Positions 8,616 through 16,657 of a stretch of 64,000 nucleotides of DNA are shown in pieces. Location of the stretch: the NCBI RefSeq assembly GCF_000416235.1, contig NZ_ATLO01000004.1, positions 248,001 through 312,000 on the forward strand, read 5' to 3'. The position numbers and the translations under genes were made by a program. The notes beneath the pieces are model-generated. The model was not told the origin of the DNA. It did not search any database and saw only the letters and a list, made by a program, of their open reading frames with translations. The stretch comes from Pseudomonas sp. CFII64 (GTDB lineage Bacteria > Pseudomonadota > Gammaproteobacteria > Pseudomonadales > Pseudomonadaceae). How positions within the stretch are numbered: the first letter of the stretch is position 1; every line of letters starts with the position of its first letter.

Positions 8616-9215
8616 CTAACTGCTGATTGGTTGCCCGATACACCGCTTAAACACATCCGTGAGCGCTCTGTAATCGCAAACCACGGCATCAATATTGGCT
8701 TGGAGCCAGACCTGCGCATCCACTGCCCACCAGCTGATTTCGTATCCCGCATTGACGATGATGTGTTCGAACAGGATGCGTTGTGCTCGGCCGTTGCCTT
8801 CTCTGAAAGGATGCACAACATTCAGGTCACCAAATAACTCTGCGCTTGCAGCGACCAGCGCTGAGCGATCAAGCCCTTGGAACCAGTTAGCCTGGGCAAG
8901 GTGGGTGAATAGCTTTTTGGCTTCGGGTTCGATGCGACTGGTCGTGCAGAAGTGGGTTGAGTCTTTGGATATGTCGACAGTGCGCAGCTCTCCGGCCCAT
9001 TCGTAAAGATCAGCAAACAATCTGCGATGCACGGATTGCAGGTAAGAAAGGTCGTAGGGAGGTGGTGCAAATTCGATGGCATCCGCAGCGACTTCAGAAA
9101 GGGCACGCTCGGCTTCTGACAACGTTTGATCATCAGTCAGATCAAGGAGATTTCGCAGGATCGATGTGCCGGGATAGCAATAAGGATCCTGACCGACGCC
9201 GTACTTGTCGAGCAT
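8616..9215 (-). CDS. fic: Fic-domain AMP-transferase toxin
   Basis: This 199-aa protein carries the complete Fic active-site motif HPFREGNGRAQR, with the catalytic His at residue 135, and the upstream beta-hairpin region WAGELRTVDISKD that positions the target. Fic enzymes move AMP from ATP onto a hydroxyl side chain; in bacterial FicTA pairs the reported targets include DNA gyrase and topoisomerase IV. It carries no inhibitory helix of its own. That helix is supplied by the YhfG-type gene just upstream, whose TGA overlaps this ATG by one base (TGATG). Length and motif agree with the E. coli-type Fic class. Confidence 0.92.
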   Translation of the reverse strand: MLDKYGVGQDPYCYPGTSILRNLLDLTDDQTLSEAERALSEVAADAIEFAPPPYDLSYLQSVHRRLFADLYEWAGELRTVDISKDSTHFCTTSRIEPEAKKLFTHLAQANWFQGLDRSALVAASAELFGDLNVVHPFREGNGRAQRILFEHIIVNAGYEISWWAVDAQVWLQANIDAVVCDYRALTDVFKRCIGQPISS

Positions 9216-9385
9216 CAGTTCTGCTTGTTGCGATAGGTTTTAAGCAATTCTTCACGGGATGCGAGTGTGCGTTCAGCGTCTAGCGGCGTTGTATCGAAGC
9301 CTTCCAGGCGCAGGCTTGCTGCGTAGTTTGATCGGCGTGTTTTAGCGCAATAGGCTTTTTTTGCAGCGAGGGAGGGGGTTGGCAT
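9215..9385 (-). CDS. YhfG-family antitoxin of the Fic module
   Basis: This 56-aa basic protein is the putative inhibitor of Fic. It contains S24-L-R-L-E28-G29 within YAASLRLEGF, which fits the (S/T)xxxE(G/N) inhibition motif whose Glu blocks productive ATP binding in the Fic pocket. This helix is the defining feature of FicA/YhfG antitoxins. The ATG at 9385 is preferred over longer in-frame starts because homologues I recall start close to the helix. Its stop overlaps the fic start, as expected for coupled toxin-antitoxin translation. It is shorter than 60 codons and easily missed. Confidence 0.85.
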   Translation of the reverse strand: MPTPSLAAKKAYCAKTRRSNYAASLRLEGFDTTPLDAERTLASREELLKTYRNKQN

Positions 9386-9593
9386 GGTGGCGACCTCCAG
9401 GTTCGAAAGAAGCTCAGTGTAGCGGAAAGGGGGGTGGAGCGGTGATAGGCCGGGAGGGTTTGATGCTCCCGGTTTTTGCGTATTCCAACGGTTATAGCGC
9501 GCTAGCCTTATTCGCGGGCAAGCTCGCTCCAACGGGGGCGGGGTTGACCTTATGCCTCGCTCGAACAGGAGCGGGGGTTGCCTTGTAGCGCGG

Positions 9594-9698
9594 GTCTGAG
9601 CGAGTGACCGCTAGGCGCCGAGTTTTTTGGACCCCGGAGCGTACGTTAGTACGTGAGGATGCCAAAAAAATCGGCAACAACGCGGGCGCCGCTCAGAC
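9594..9698. repeat. Large imperfect inverted repeat downstream of nrdA
   Basis: Three nested arm pairs pair across about 105 bases: GTCTGAGCG (9594-9602) with CGCTCAGAC (9690-9698), CCGAGTTTTTTGG (9618-9630) with CCAAAAAAATCGG (9662-9674; 12 of 13), and CGTAC with GTACG at the centre. It ends 18 bases beyond the nrdA stop. It could act as the nrdA transcript terminator or stabiliser, or be a dispersed intergenic repeat. Confidence 0.7.
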
Positions 9699-9715
9699 AC
9701 GTGCGGCGCCAATGT

Positions 9716-12628
9716 TTACTGGCAAGCCTCGCAATCCGGCTCGTCGATCGCGCAGGCCTTAGGCACTGGCGCTGGACCGGCCGGGGCGGCTTCGGTTGGG
9801 TGTGGGGCGGTGATCGCCGTGTCGTCCGGGCCCAGGCCACCGCTCGATACTGCGTTGAGCTTGCCGGTGTTGACGGTGGATTTCTCGGTGCTGGTCGCGG
9901 CCAGGGCACGGAGGTAGTAAGTGGTTTTCAGACCACGGTACCAGGCCATGCGATAGGTCACGTCCAGCTTCTTGCCCGATGCGCCAGCGATGTACAGGTT
10001 CAGCGACTGAGCCTGGTCGATCCACTTCTGACGACGGCTTGCCGCGTCGACGATCCACTTGGTGTCCACTTCGAAGGCGGTCGCGTAAAGCTCTTTGAGC
10101 TCCTGCGGGATGCGTTCGATTTGCTGTACGGAACCGTCGTAGTACTTCAGGTCGTTGATCATGACCGAGTCCCACAGGTCGCGGGCTTTAAGGTCGCGGA
10201 CCAGGTACGGGTTGATCACGGTGAACTCGCCGGAGAGGTTCGATTTCACGTACAGGTTCTGGTAGGTCGGTTCGATCGACTGCGATACGCCGGTGATGTT
10301 GGCGATGGTCGCGGTCGGGGCGATGGCCATGATGTTGGAGTTACGAATGCCTTTCTGCACGCGGGCACGTACCGGTGCCCAGTCCAGGGTTTCGTTCAGG
10401 TCAACGTCGATGTACTTCTGGCCACGCTGTTCGATCAGGATCTGTTGCGAATCCAGCGGCAGGATGCCTTTGGACCACAGCGAACCCTGGAACGTCTCGT
10501 AAGCGCCGCGCTCGTCGGCCAGGTCGCAGGAAGCCTGGATCGCGTAGTAGCTGACGGCTTCCATGGAACGGTCGGCGAATTCCACGGCGGCATCGGAGCC
10601 GTAAGGAATGTGTTGCAGGTACAACGCGTCCTGGAAGCCCATGATGCCCAGGCCAACCGGACGGTGGCGCAGGTTGGAGTTCTTGGCTTGCGGCACCGAG
10701 TAGTAGTTGATGTCGATCACGTTATCGAGCATGCGCACGGCAACGTCGATGGTGCGCTTGAGCTTGTCGGTGTCCAGCTTGCCGTCGACGATGTGGTTCG
10801 GCAGGTTGATCGAGCCCAGGTTGCAGACTGCAATCTCGTCCTTGTTGGTGTTCAGGGTGATCTCGGTGCACAGGTTCGAGCTGTGAACCACGCCCACGTG
10901 CTGCTGCGGGCTGCGCAGGTTGCACGGGTCTTTGAAGGTCAACCATGGGTGGCCGGTTTCGAACAGCATCGAGAGCATCTTGCGCCACAGATCCTTGGCC
11001 TGGATGGTCTTGAACAGTTTCACTTTGCCCGGGTATTCGGTCAGCGCTTCGTAGTACTCGTAGCGTTCCTGGAATGCCTTGCCGGTCAGGTCGTGCAGAT
11101 CCGGCACTTCCGATGGCGAGAACAGGGTCCACGGGCCGTCATCGAAGACGCGCTTCATGAACAGGTCAGGGATCCAGTTGGCGGTGTTCATGTCGTGGGT
11201 ACGACGACGATCATCACCGGTGTTCTTGCGCAGCTCGATGAACTCTTCGATGTCCATGTGCCAGGTTTCCAGGTACGCACACACAGCGCCTTTGCGCTTG
11301 CCGCCCTGGTTGACTGCCACTGCGGTGTCGTTGACGACTTTCAGGAACGGCACGACGCCCTGGGATTTGCCGTTGGTGCCCTTGATGTAAGAGCCCAGCG
11401 CGCGAACCGGCGTCCAGTCGTTGCCCAGGCCACCGGCGAATTTGGACAACATGGCGTTGTCGTGGATCGCGTGATAAATGCCCGACAGGTCATCCGGCAC
11501 GGTGGTCAGGTAGCAGCTGGACAGCTGCGGACGCAGAGTACCGGCGTTGAACAGGGTTGGCGTCGAGGACATGTAGTCGAAGGACGACAACAGGTTGTAG
11601 AACTCGATGGCGCGATCTTCCCGGGCGTTCTCTTCAATCGCCAGGCCCATGGCCACACGCATGAAGAAGATCTGCGGCAGTTCGAAACGCACGCCATCCT
11701 TGTGGATGAAGTAACGGTCGTACAGGGTTTGCAGGCCCAGGTACGTGAACTGCTGATCGCGCTCGTGGTTGATCGCCTTGCCCAGTTTTTCCAGGTCGAA
11801 GCTGGCCAGGATCGGGTTGAGCAATTCGTATTTGATGCCTTTTTCGATGTACGAAGGCAGGGCCTTGGCGTACAGGTCGACCATTTCGTGGTGCGTGGCG
11901 CTTTCGGCGACTTCCAGAAAACTCAGGCCTTCGGCACGCAGGGTGTCCATCAGCAGGCGGGCGGTGACGAACGAGTAGTTCGGCTCGCGCTCGACCAGGG
12001 TACGCGCGGTCATCACCAGTGCGGTGTTGACGTCTTTGAGCGCCACGCCGTCGTACAGGTTCTTCAGGGTTTCGCTCTGGATCAGGTTCGCATCGACTTC
12101 TTCCAGCCCTTCGCAGGCTTCAGTGACGATGGTGTTCAGGCGACCCATGTCCAGCGGCGCAACGCTGCCGTCGGCGCGGGTGATGCGGATCGACGGATGC
12201 GCCTGGACCGGTGCTTCGCTGGTGCGTACGGCACGTTCCTTGGCGCGGGAATCACGGTAGATCACGTAGTCGCGAGCGACTTTCTGCTCGCCGGCACGCA
12301 TCAGGGCCAGTTCGACCTGATCCTGGATTTCTTCGATGTGGATGGTGCCGCCCGAAGGCATGCGACGCTTGAAGGTGGCGCTGACTTGTTCGGTCAGGCG
12401 GGCAACGGTGTCGTGGATACGCGAAGACGCAGCGGCGGTACCGCCCTCAACTGCGAGAAACGCTTTGGTGATGGCGACGGTGATTTTGTCATCCGTGTAC
12501 GGGACGACGGTGCCGTTACGCTTGATCACGCGCAGCTGGCCGGGAGCGGTCGCGGACAGGTCCTGTTGCGATTGGCCTGACTGCGGCGCCGGGTTCGGCG
12601 AGTTCTCGCGAGTTGTGTCTGTTTGCAT
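9716..12628 (-). CDS. nrdA: Class Ia ribonucleotide reductase, alpha (catalytic) subunit
   Basis: The protein is 970 aa. It has two ATP-cone domains in tandem, the first near residues 35-130 (RVIKRNGTVVPYTDDKI) and the second near 145-235 (SIRITRADGSVAPLDMGRL), the arrangement described for P. aeruginosa, where the first cone binds dATP. The catalytic barrel follows, with STPTLFNAGT, SSCYL, the NLCTEI loop and GLGIMGFQDALY. The C-terminus ends CEACQ, the mobile CxxC that re-reduces the active site. I choose the ATG at 12628 because GGAG lies 8 bases upstream; an open frame continues to 12775 but has no better start. NrdR and DnaA sites lie upstream. Confidence 0.97.
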   Translation of the reverse strand: MQTDTTRENSPNPAPQSGQSQQDLSATAPGQLRVIKRNGTVVPYTDDKITVAITKAFLAVEGGTAAASSRIHDTVARLTEQVSATFKRRMPSGGTIHIEEIQDQVELALMRAGEQKVARDYVIYRDSRAKERAVRTSEAPVQAHPSIRITRADGSVAPLDMGRLNTIVTEACEGLEEVDANLIQSETLKNLYDGVALKDVNTALVMTARTLVEREPNYSFVTARLLMDTLRAEGLSFLEVAESATHHEMVDLYAKALPSYIEKGIKYELLNPILASFDLEKLGKAINHERDQQFTYLGLQTLYDRYFIHKDGVRFELPQIFFMRVAMGLAIEENAREDRAIEFYNLLSSFDYMSSTPTLFNAGTLRPQLSSCYLTTVPDDLSGIYHAIHDNAMLSKFAGGLGNDWTPVRALGSYIKGTNGKSQGVVPFLKVVNDTAVAVNQGGKRKGAVCAYLETWHMDIEEFIELRKNTGDDRRRTHDMNTANWIPDLFMKRVFDDGPWTLFSPSEVPDLHDLTGKAFQERYEYYEALTEYPGKVKLFKTIQAKDLWRKMLSMLFETGHPWLTFKDPCNLRSPQQHVGVVHSSNLCTEITLNTNKDEIAVCNLGSINLPNHIVDGKLDTDKLKRTIDVAVRMLDNVIDINYYSVPQAKNSNLRHRPVGLGIMGFQDALYLQHIPYGSDAAVEFADRSMEAVSYYAIQASCDLADERGAYETFQGSLWSKGILPLDSQQILIEQRGQKYIDVDLNETLDWAPVRARVQKGIRNSNIMAIAPTATIANITGVSQSIEPTYQNLYVKSNLSGEFTVINPYLVRDLKARDLWDSVMINDLKYYDGSVQQIERIPQELKELYATAFEVDTKWIVDAASRRQKWIDQAQSLNLYIAGASGKKLDVTYRMAWYRGLKTTYYLRALAATSTEKSTVNTGKLNAVSSGGLGPDDTAITAPHPTEAAPAGPAPVPKACAIDEPDCEACQ

Positions 12629-12996
12629 GGGTGTCTCCACGTTCTTTAAGTTTGTATGGGTACTGGTCCGTACCCACCGTTCCGTCTTGAAGGCATTCAG
12701 TCGACAAAGGTCGGCCGTAACGACTTCAAAATGGATAAAGGGCGGCGGATCGCGCCGTCCCGGCTTTGAAGTCAAAAAAGGTAACGAATCGTTGCTCGTT
12801 ACCTCTGGGAAATCTCTGGAAGAGTGCTCGTTTTATATTGCAACAAATGTACTGATCTGCCGTAGTCAACGGGACGTGCGGCTCAGGCTTTGGCGGGAGA
12901 AGCTTTGGCCATCAATTGGGCCTTTGGTTCACCCCACAAACCGTAAGAAAAATGCTTGAAATTCCCGTTCTACTTGTGTTGGGTTTTTATCGCAAA

Positions 12997-13012
12997 ACCC
13001 TATATGTAGGGT
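12997..13012. promoter_or_regulatory. NrdR box 1
   Basis: ACCCTATATGTAGGGT matches the NrdR consensus acaCwAtATaTwGtgt at 13 of 16 positions and is an almost perfect palindrome. NrdR represses ribonucleotide reductase genes when dATP is high. Confidence 0.75.
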
Positions 13013-13027
13013 TTTTTTCGCGCCGGG

Positions 13028-13043
13028 CTACAAGATAATGCGT
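13028..13043. promoter_or_regulatory. NrdR box 2
   Basis: CTACAAGATAATGCGT matches the NrdR consensus at 11 of 16 positions and lies exactly 31 bases from box 1. That is the three-helical-turn spacing typical of paired NrdR sites. Confidence 0.65.
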
Positions 13044-13070
13044 TTTGGACATCAATTGCAACGCATGATC

Positions 13071-13079
13071 TGTGGATAA
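13071..13079 (-). promoter_or_regulatory. DnaA box
   Basis: The minus strand reads TTATCCACA, a perfect consensus DnaA box, about 30 bases upstream of the second NrdR box. In E. coli, DnaA binds the nrdAB promoter and links it to replication initiation; the same role here is inferred. Confidence 0.65.
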
Positions 13080-13356
13080 AGCTGTGTGTAAATCCTGTAT
13101 GAAATGCCCAAACTGCGTGTAGGCCGCAGAACTACTGGACCTGACCGTTTGTCATGCTCTTTTACGATTTTTTGCGGGTGCCGAGGGTTTTTTGCGGGCG
13201 CGAACCCTATCACAAAAAATGCATCTCGCAAGCCCGATCTGGCATGTGGTGTGCTTGCTGCGGGCGGTTGCTACACTCGCTGCCAATTGCGCTCCGGTCT
13301 GGCCCATTTCGGCGGGCAACAGCTCATTAATAACAACAACAGTTCAAGGGGCCCCT

Positions 13357-14082
13357 GTGGAGCGAGAAGCCTGGCACGTATTGATTGTCGAGGATGACCG
13401 GCGTCTGGCCGAGCTGACCCGCGATTACCTTGAGAACAACGGTTTGCGCGTCAGCATTGAAGGCGACGGCGCCCTGGCGGCTGCGCGCATCCTCGATGAA
13501 CAGCCTGATCTGGTGATTCTGGACCTGATGCTGCCGGGCGAAGATGGCCTGAGTATCTGCCGCAAGGTGCGCGACCGCTTCGACGGGCCGATCCTGATGC
13601 TCACGGCCCGTACCGACGATTCCGACCAAATCCAGGGGCTGGACACCGGCGCGGATGACTTTGTCTGCAAACCGGTGCATCCGCGCGTGTTGCTGGCGCG
13701 GGTTCATGCGCTGTTGCGGCGCAGCGAACCGCCGCAGGCCCCGGCGGGCGAGTTGCGGCGGTTGGTGTTCGGTCCACTGGTGGTCGATAACGCATTGCGT
13801 GAAGCCTGGTTGCAGGAACGCAGCATCGACCTGACCAGTGCCGAGTTCGATCTGCTGTGGTTGTTGGTGGCCAATGCCGGGCGGATTCTGTCCCGGGAAG
13901 AAATCTTCACCGCGCTGCGTGGTTTCGGCTACGACGGCCAGGACCGCTCGATAGATGTACGCATCTCGCGCATTCGCCCCAGAATCGGCGACGATCCCGA
14001 CCATCCGCGCCTGATCAAGACCGTGCGCAGTAAAGGCTATCTGTTCGTGCCGGAAGCGGCGCAGGCGATGCCGCTTTCATGA
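13357..14082 (+). CDS. OmpR-family response regulator (RstA-like)
   Basis: This 241-aa regulator has a receiver domain (VEDDRRLAEL acidic pocket, phospho-acceptor Asp in LVILDLMLPG, Lys in FVCKPVHP) and an OmpR-type winged helix (about 135-230, LTSAEFDLLWLLVANAGRILSREEI to the wing VRSKGYLF). It probably works with the sensor kinase 160 bases downstream and resembles the RstA/RstB type, in the position of PA1157-PA1158 as I recall it. I choose GTG at 13357 because AAGGGG lies just upstream and the receiver begins seven residues later; the longer frame from 13192 encodes no recognisable sequence. Confidence 0.88.
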   Translation: MEREAWHVLIVEDDRRLAELTRDYLENNGLRVSIEGDGALAAARILDEQPDLVILDLMLPGEDGLSICRKVRDRFDGPILMLTARTDDSDQIQGLDTGADDFVCKPVHPRVLLARVHALLRRSEPPQAPAGELRRLVFGPLVVDNALREAWLQERSIDLTSAEFDLLWLLVANAGRILSREEIFTALRGFGYDGQDRSIDVRISRIRPRIGDDPDHPRLIKTVRSKGYLFVPEAAQAMPLS

Positions 14083-14095
14083 TGGGCGATGTGTC

Positions 14096-14190
14096 GTTGG
14101 AGCGAGGCTTGCCCGCGAAGAGATCGGTACATTCGCAAGGATTTTCCGGTCTGAAACCCCGTCTTCGCGGGCTAGCCTCGCTCCCACAGG
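14096..14190. repeat. REPIN (paired REP palindromes)
   Basis: Two inverted REP copies, GTTGGAGCGAGGCTTGCCCG and CGGGCTAGCCTCGCTCCCAC, flank a spacer of about 45 bases between the response-regulator and sensor-kinase genes. It may modulate the relative expression of the two. Confidence 0.8.
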
Positions 14191-14242
14191 TGCCCGGTTC
14201 GCCGCGTAACAGCGTGATGTCAGTGATACGGCGGTTTCCTTT

Positions 14243-15853
14243 ATGAACTCAATCTTCCTGCGCATCTACGGCGGCATGCTCGGCGTGCTGGTTCTGGTCG
14301 CACTGCTGGGCGTGTTGAGCCTGCACCTGCTCAATCAGGTTCGCACCGAGCAGTATCGGGATCAGCTGGCCCACGGCACCTTTGCCTTGATGGCCGACAA
14401 TCTGCAACTGATGGATGCGATCGAGCGTCATCGTGCCCTCGCGGTGTGGGAGCGGTTGCTCGGCATTCCGCTGACCCTGCAAACCGCCGAGCAGGCGCAG
14501 GTGAGCGGCAGCACGCGCAATCGCCTGCAACGCGGGCAAGTGGTGGTGGAACAGACGGGCCCGCACGCCGCCAAGGTTTACCGGCAGATCAGCAACAGCG
14601 AGCCGTTGCTGCTGACCGGCGAAGTGCAACAGATCACCGAGCAGCTGGCGCGGGCGACAATTTTCCTGTTGATCGATGAACTGGTGCGTTTCCCGGTCAC
14701 CGAGCAGCCGGCCCGCCTCGAAGCGTTGCGCCTGAGCAAGGGCTTTGGTTTCGATCTGCAACTGATCCCGCTGGACAAGGCCGATGTGGATGATGATCAG
14801 CGCCGCCGGGTTTATGAGGGCGATACCGTCATGGCGTTGGGCAAGGGCGGTGATTCGATCCGGGTGTTTGCCGGCATCGTCGACACGCCTTGGGTGCTGG
14901 AAATCGGCCCGTTGTATCAGATGAGTCCCTATCCGCCTGAGTTGTTGGTGTTGATCGCTTTTCTTGGGCTGTGTCTGATCGGTCTGGTGGTGTATTTGCT
15001 GGTGCGTCGCCTTGAGCGGCGGCTGCTGGAACTGGAAGCCGCCGCGACGCTGCTTGCCCAGGGCAGCCTGGAAACCCGAGTGCCGGACTCGGGCGCGGAT
15101 TCGGTCGGCCGGCTGGCCGTGGCGTTCAATGGCATGGCCGAGCACTTGCAACGCTCCCTGACCATTCAGCGTGAACTGGTGCGCGCCGTGTCCCATGAAC
15201 TGCGCACGCCTGTGGCGCGCCTGCGCTTCGGGCTGGAAATGATCGGCGACGCCACAACGCCGGAAGCCCGGCATAAATACATGGTCGGCATGGACAGCGA
15301 TATCCAGGACCTCGACAAGCTGGTGGATGAAATGCTGACCTATGCGCGCCTGGAACAGGGCGCGCCGACCCTGAATTTCCAGAGCATCGATCTGCAGCGT
15401 TTACTTGATCAAGTGATCGCCGAGCTGGCGCCATTGCGCGCCGATGTGCGTGTGTCGTGCGGCGTTTGTACCGAGCTTGCCGAGGGCGAGACCGCCTGGG
15501 TTGAGGCTGAGCCACGCTACCTGCATCGGGCGCTGCAGAATCTGGTGAGCAATGCGATACGTCATGCTGAATCCGAGGTGCGGATCAGCTTCGAACTGTC
15601 GCCGGATCGTTGCCGCATCGATATCGAAGACGACGGACCGGGCATTCCCGAAAGCGCCTGGGACCGCATCTTCACGCCTTTCATGCGCCTGGATGACAGC
15701 CGCACCCGGGCATCCGGCGGCCATGGCTTGGGGTTGTCGATCGTGCGGCGCATCATCCACTGGCATGGCGGTCGTGCCTTGATCGGCCGCAGTTCCAGCC
15801 TGGGCGGCGCCTGTTTCAGCCTGGCCTGGCCGCGCACGCAGGAGCCGCAATGA
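14243..15853 (+). CDS. Sensor histidine kinase (RstB-like)
   Basis: This 536-aa inner-membrane kinase has transmembrane helix 1 at about 5-30, a periplasmic sensor region of about 200 residues, helix 2 at about 233-255 (LLVLIAFLGLCLIGLVVYLL), then HAMP (about 256-310), HisKA with the phospho-His at about 318 (SHELRTPVARL), and HATPase_c with the N box NLVSNAIRH, G1 DDGPGIP and G2 GHGLGLSIV. Its partner is the regulator upstream. Its TGA overlaps the ATG of the following ferric reductase gene (ATGA), so the two are translationally coupled. The signal sensed is unknown; the coupling hints at iron or redox. Confidence 0.92.
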   Translation: MNSIFLRIYGGMLGVLVLVALLGVLSLHLLNQVRTEQYRDQLAHGTFALMADNLQLMDAIERHRALAVWERLLGIPLTLQTAEQAQVSGSTRNRLQRGQVVVEQTGPHAAKVYRQISNSEPLLLTGEVQQITEQLARATIFLLIDELVRFPVTEQPARLEALRLSKGFGFDLQLIPLDKADVDDDQRRRVYEGDTVMALGKGGDSIRVFAGIVDTPWVLEIGPLYQMSPYPPELLVLIAFLGLCLIGLVVYLLVRRLERRLLELEAAATLLAQGSLETRVPDSGADSVGRLAVAFNGMAEHLQRSLTIQRELVRAVSHELRTPVARLRFGLEMIGDATTPEARHKYMVGMDSDIQDLDKLVDEMLTYARLEQGAPTLNFQSIDLQRLLDQVIAELAPLRADVRVSCGVCTELAEGETAWVEAEPRYLHRALQNLVSNAIRHAESEVRISFELSPDRCRIDIEDDGPGIPESAWDRIFTPFMRLDDSRTRASGGHGLGLSIVRRIIHWHGGRALIGRSSSLGGACFSLAWPRTQEPQ

Positions 15854-16524
15854 AGCTTGCCGGTGCGTTGGAGCCATTCGGACGCACGCTGCTGGCCGCC
15901 GACACTGCACAGCCGTTGCAGGGCATGCCGGAACTGCTCAGGCCCGAGGTGCTGGATGCGCTGCTCTTGAAGGTCTACGGCGCGCAATTAGTGGCCAGCC
16001 ATTTGCCGGTGCTGGTGTCTCAGTGGTCCAAGTATTACTTCATGCAGCTGATCCCGCCGGTGCTGGTTGGTGGCTTGCTGAGCGACTGGCGCTGGCCGCT
16101 GGCCCTCGAACAGGTGAGTCTGGCGCTGGATGAGCGCGGCTTGCCTGCAGGTGTCTGGCTCGGTGCGGGCCGGGCTTGCCATCTTGAAAGTCCTGAGCCT
16201 TTTGCCGAATTGCTCGATGACAATTTGCAGCCGTTCATTGCGGCATTAGCGGCATACGGCGGCGTAGCGAGCAGCGTTCTGTGGGGCAACGCCGGGGATT
16301 ATCTGGAAACCTGCCTGCAACAGCTGCGCCCGCTAACCGACAAACCACTGGATGACGGCTATGCGCTGCTTGATCTCAAACAGCGGCTGGATGGAAGACC
16401 GAACCCATTATTCAAGGCCGTGAGCTATATCGGTAACCCGCCACATCGGCAGCGTCGCAGTTGCTGTTTGAGTTATCAGGTGGAGTGGGTCGGGCGGTGT
16501 GAGCATTGCCCATTGAGTGTTTGA
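15850..16524 (+). CDS. FhuF-family siderophore ferric iron reductase
   Basis: This 224-aa cytoplasmic protein ends with the FhuF [2Fe-2S] cysteine pattern: Cys-Cys in RRSCCLSY, then Cys-x2-Cys in GRCEHCPL about ten residues on. FhuF-type proteins reduce ferric iron bound to hydroxamate siderophores after uptake, releasing ferrous iron. The N-terminal three quarters (WSKYYFMQLIPPVLVGGLL, LWGNAGDYLETCL) match the family body. It starts inside the stop of the sensor kinase gene and closes that operon. No siderophore receptor or ABC transporter is adjacent, so its siderophore is unknown. Confidence 0.85.
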   Translation: MKLAGALEPFGRTLLAADTAQPLQGMPELLRPEVLDALLLKVYGAQLVASHLPVLVSQWSKYYFMQLIPPVLVGGLLSDWRWPLALEQVSLALDERGLPAGVWLGAGRACHLESPEPFAELLDDNLQPFIAALAAYGGVASSVLWGNAGDYLETCLQQLRPLTDKPLDDGYALLDLKQRLDGRPNPLFKAVSYIGNPPHRQRRSCCLSYQVEWVGRCEHCPLSV

Positions 16525-16530
16525 TTCACC

Positions 16531-16622
16531 TGTAGGAGGGGACTTGTCCCCGATCACAATGGGTCAGGCAACGAGATTGTCGGGGGTTTGACGACGTCTT
16601 CGGGGGCAAGTCCCCTCCTACC
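16531..16622. repeat. Inverted repeat, GTAGGAGGGGACTTGTCCCC type
   Basis: Two inverted arms (TGTAGGAGGGGACTTGTCCC and GGGCAAGTCCCCTCCTA) flank about 50 bases between the convergent ferric reductase and pcpS genes. It is a REPIN of a different sequence class from the CGAGGCTTGCCC type and may double as a bidirectional terminator. Confidence 0.8.
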
Positions 16623-16657
16623 TGTTCACGGGCTGTTGCGCGAGGTTGAAACCCTTA

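Larger units (their letters stand above)
12629..13356. other. Regulatory intergenic region upstream of nrdA
   Basis: These 728 bases separate the divergent nrdA and response-regulator genes. I see no gene. The region holds two NrdR-box-like palindromes and a DnaA box (listed separately), followed by T-rich, G-rich direct repeats (GGGTTTTTTGCGGG-like, 13175-13205) of unknown role. The long distance from the NrdR boxes to the nrdA ATG implies a leader of 300 bases or more. Confidence 0.6.

Noticed and set aside
8393..8821. A 142-codon minus-strand frame between nrdB and fic
   Set aside because: It overlaps fic and has no recognisable motif or ribosome-binding site.
9653..12580. A 975-codon open frame on the plus strand opposite nrdA
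   Set aside because: It is a shadow of the GC-rich nrdA gene: no recognised motif, and nrdA is unambiguous.
14096..14190. CRISPR-like array from repeated palindromes
   Set aside because: The repeats here and elsewhere are dispersed REP/REPIN pairs in inverted order, without regular spacers or cas genes.
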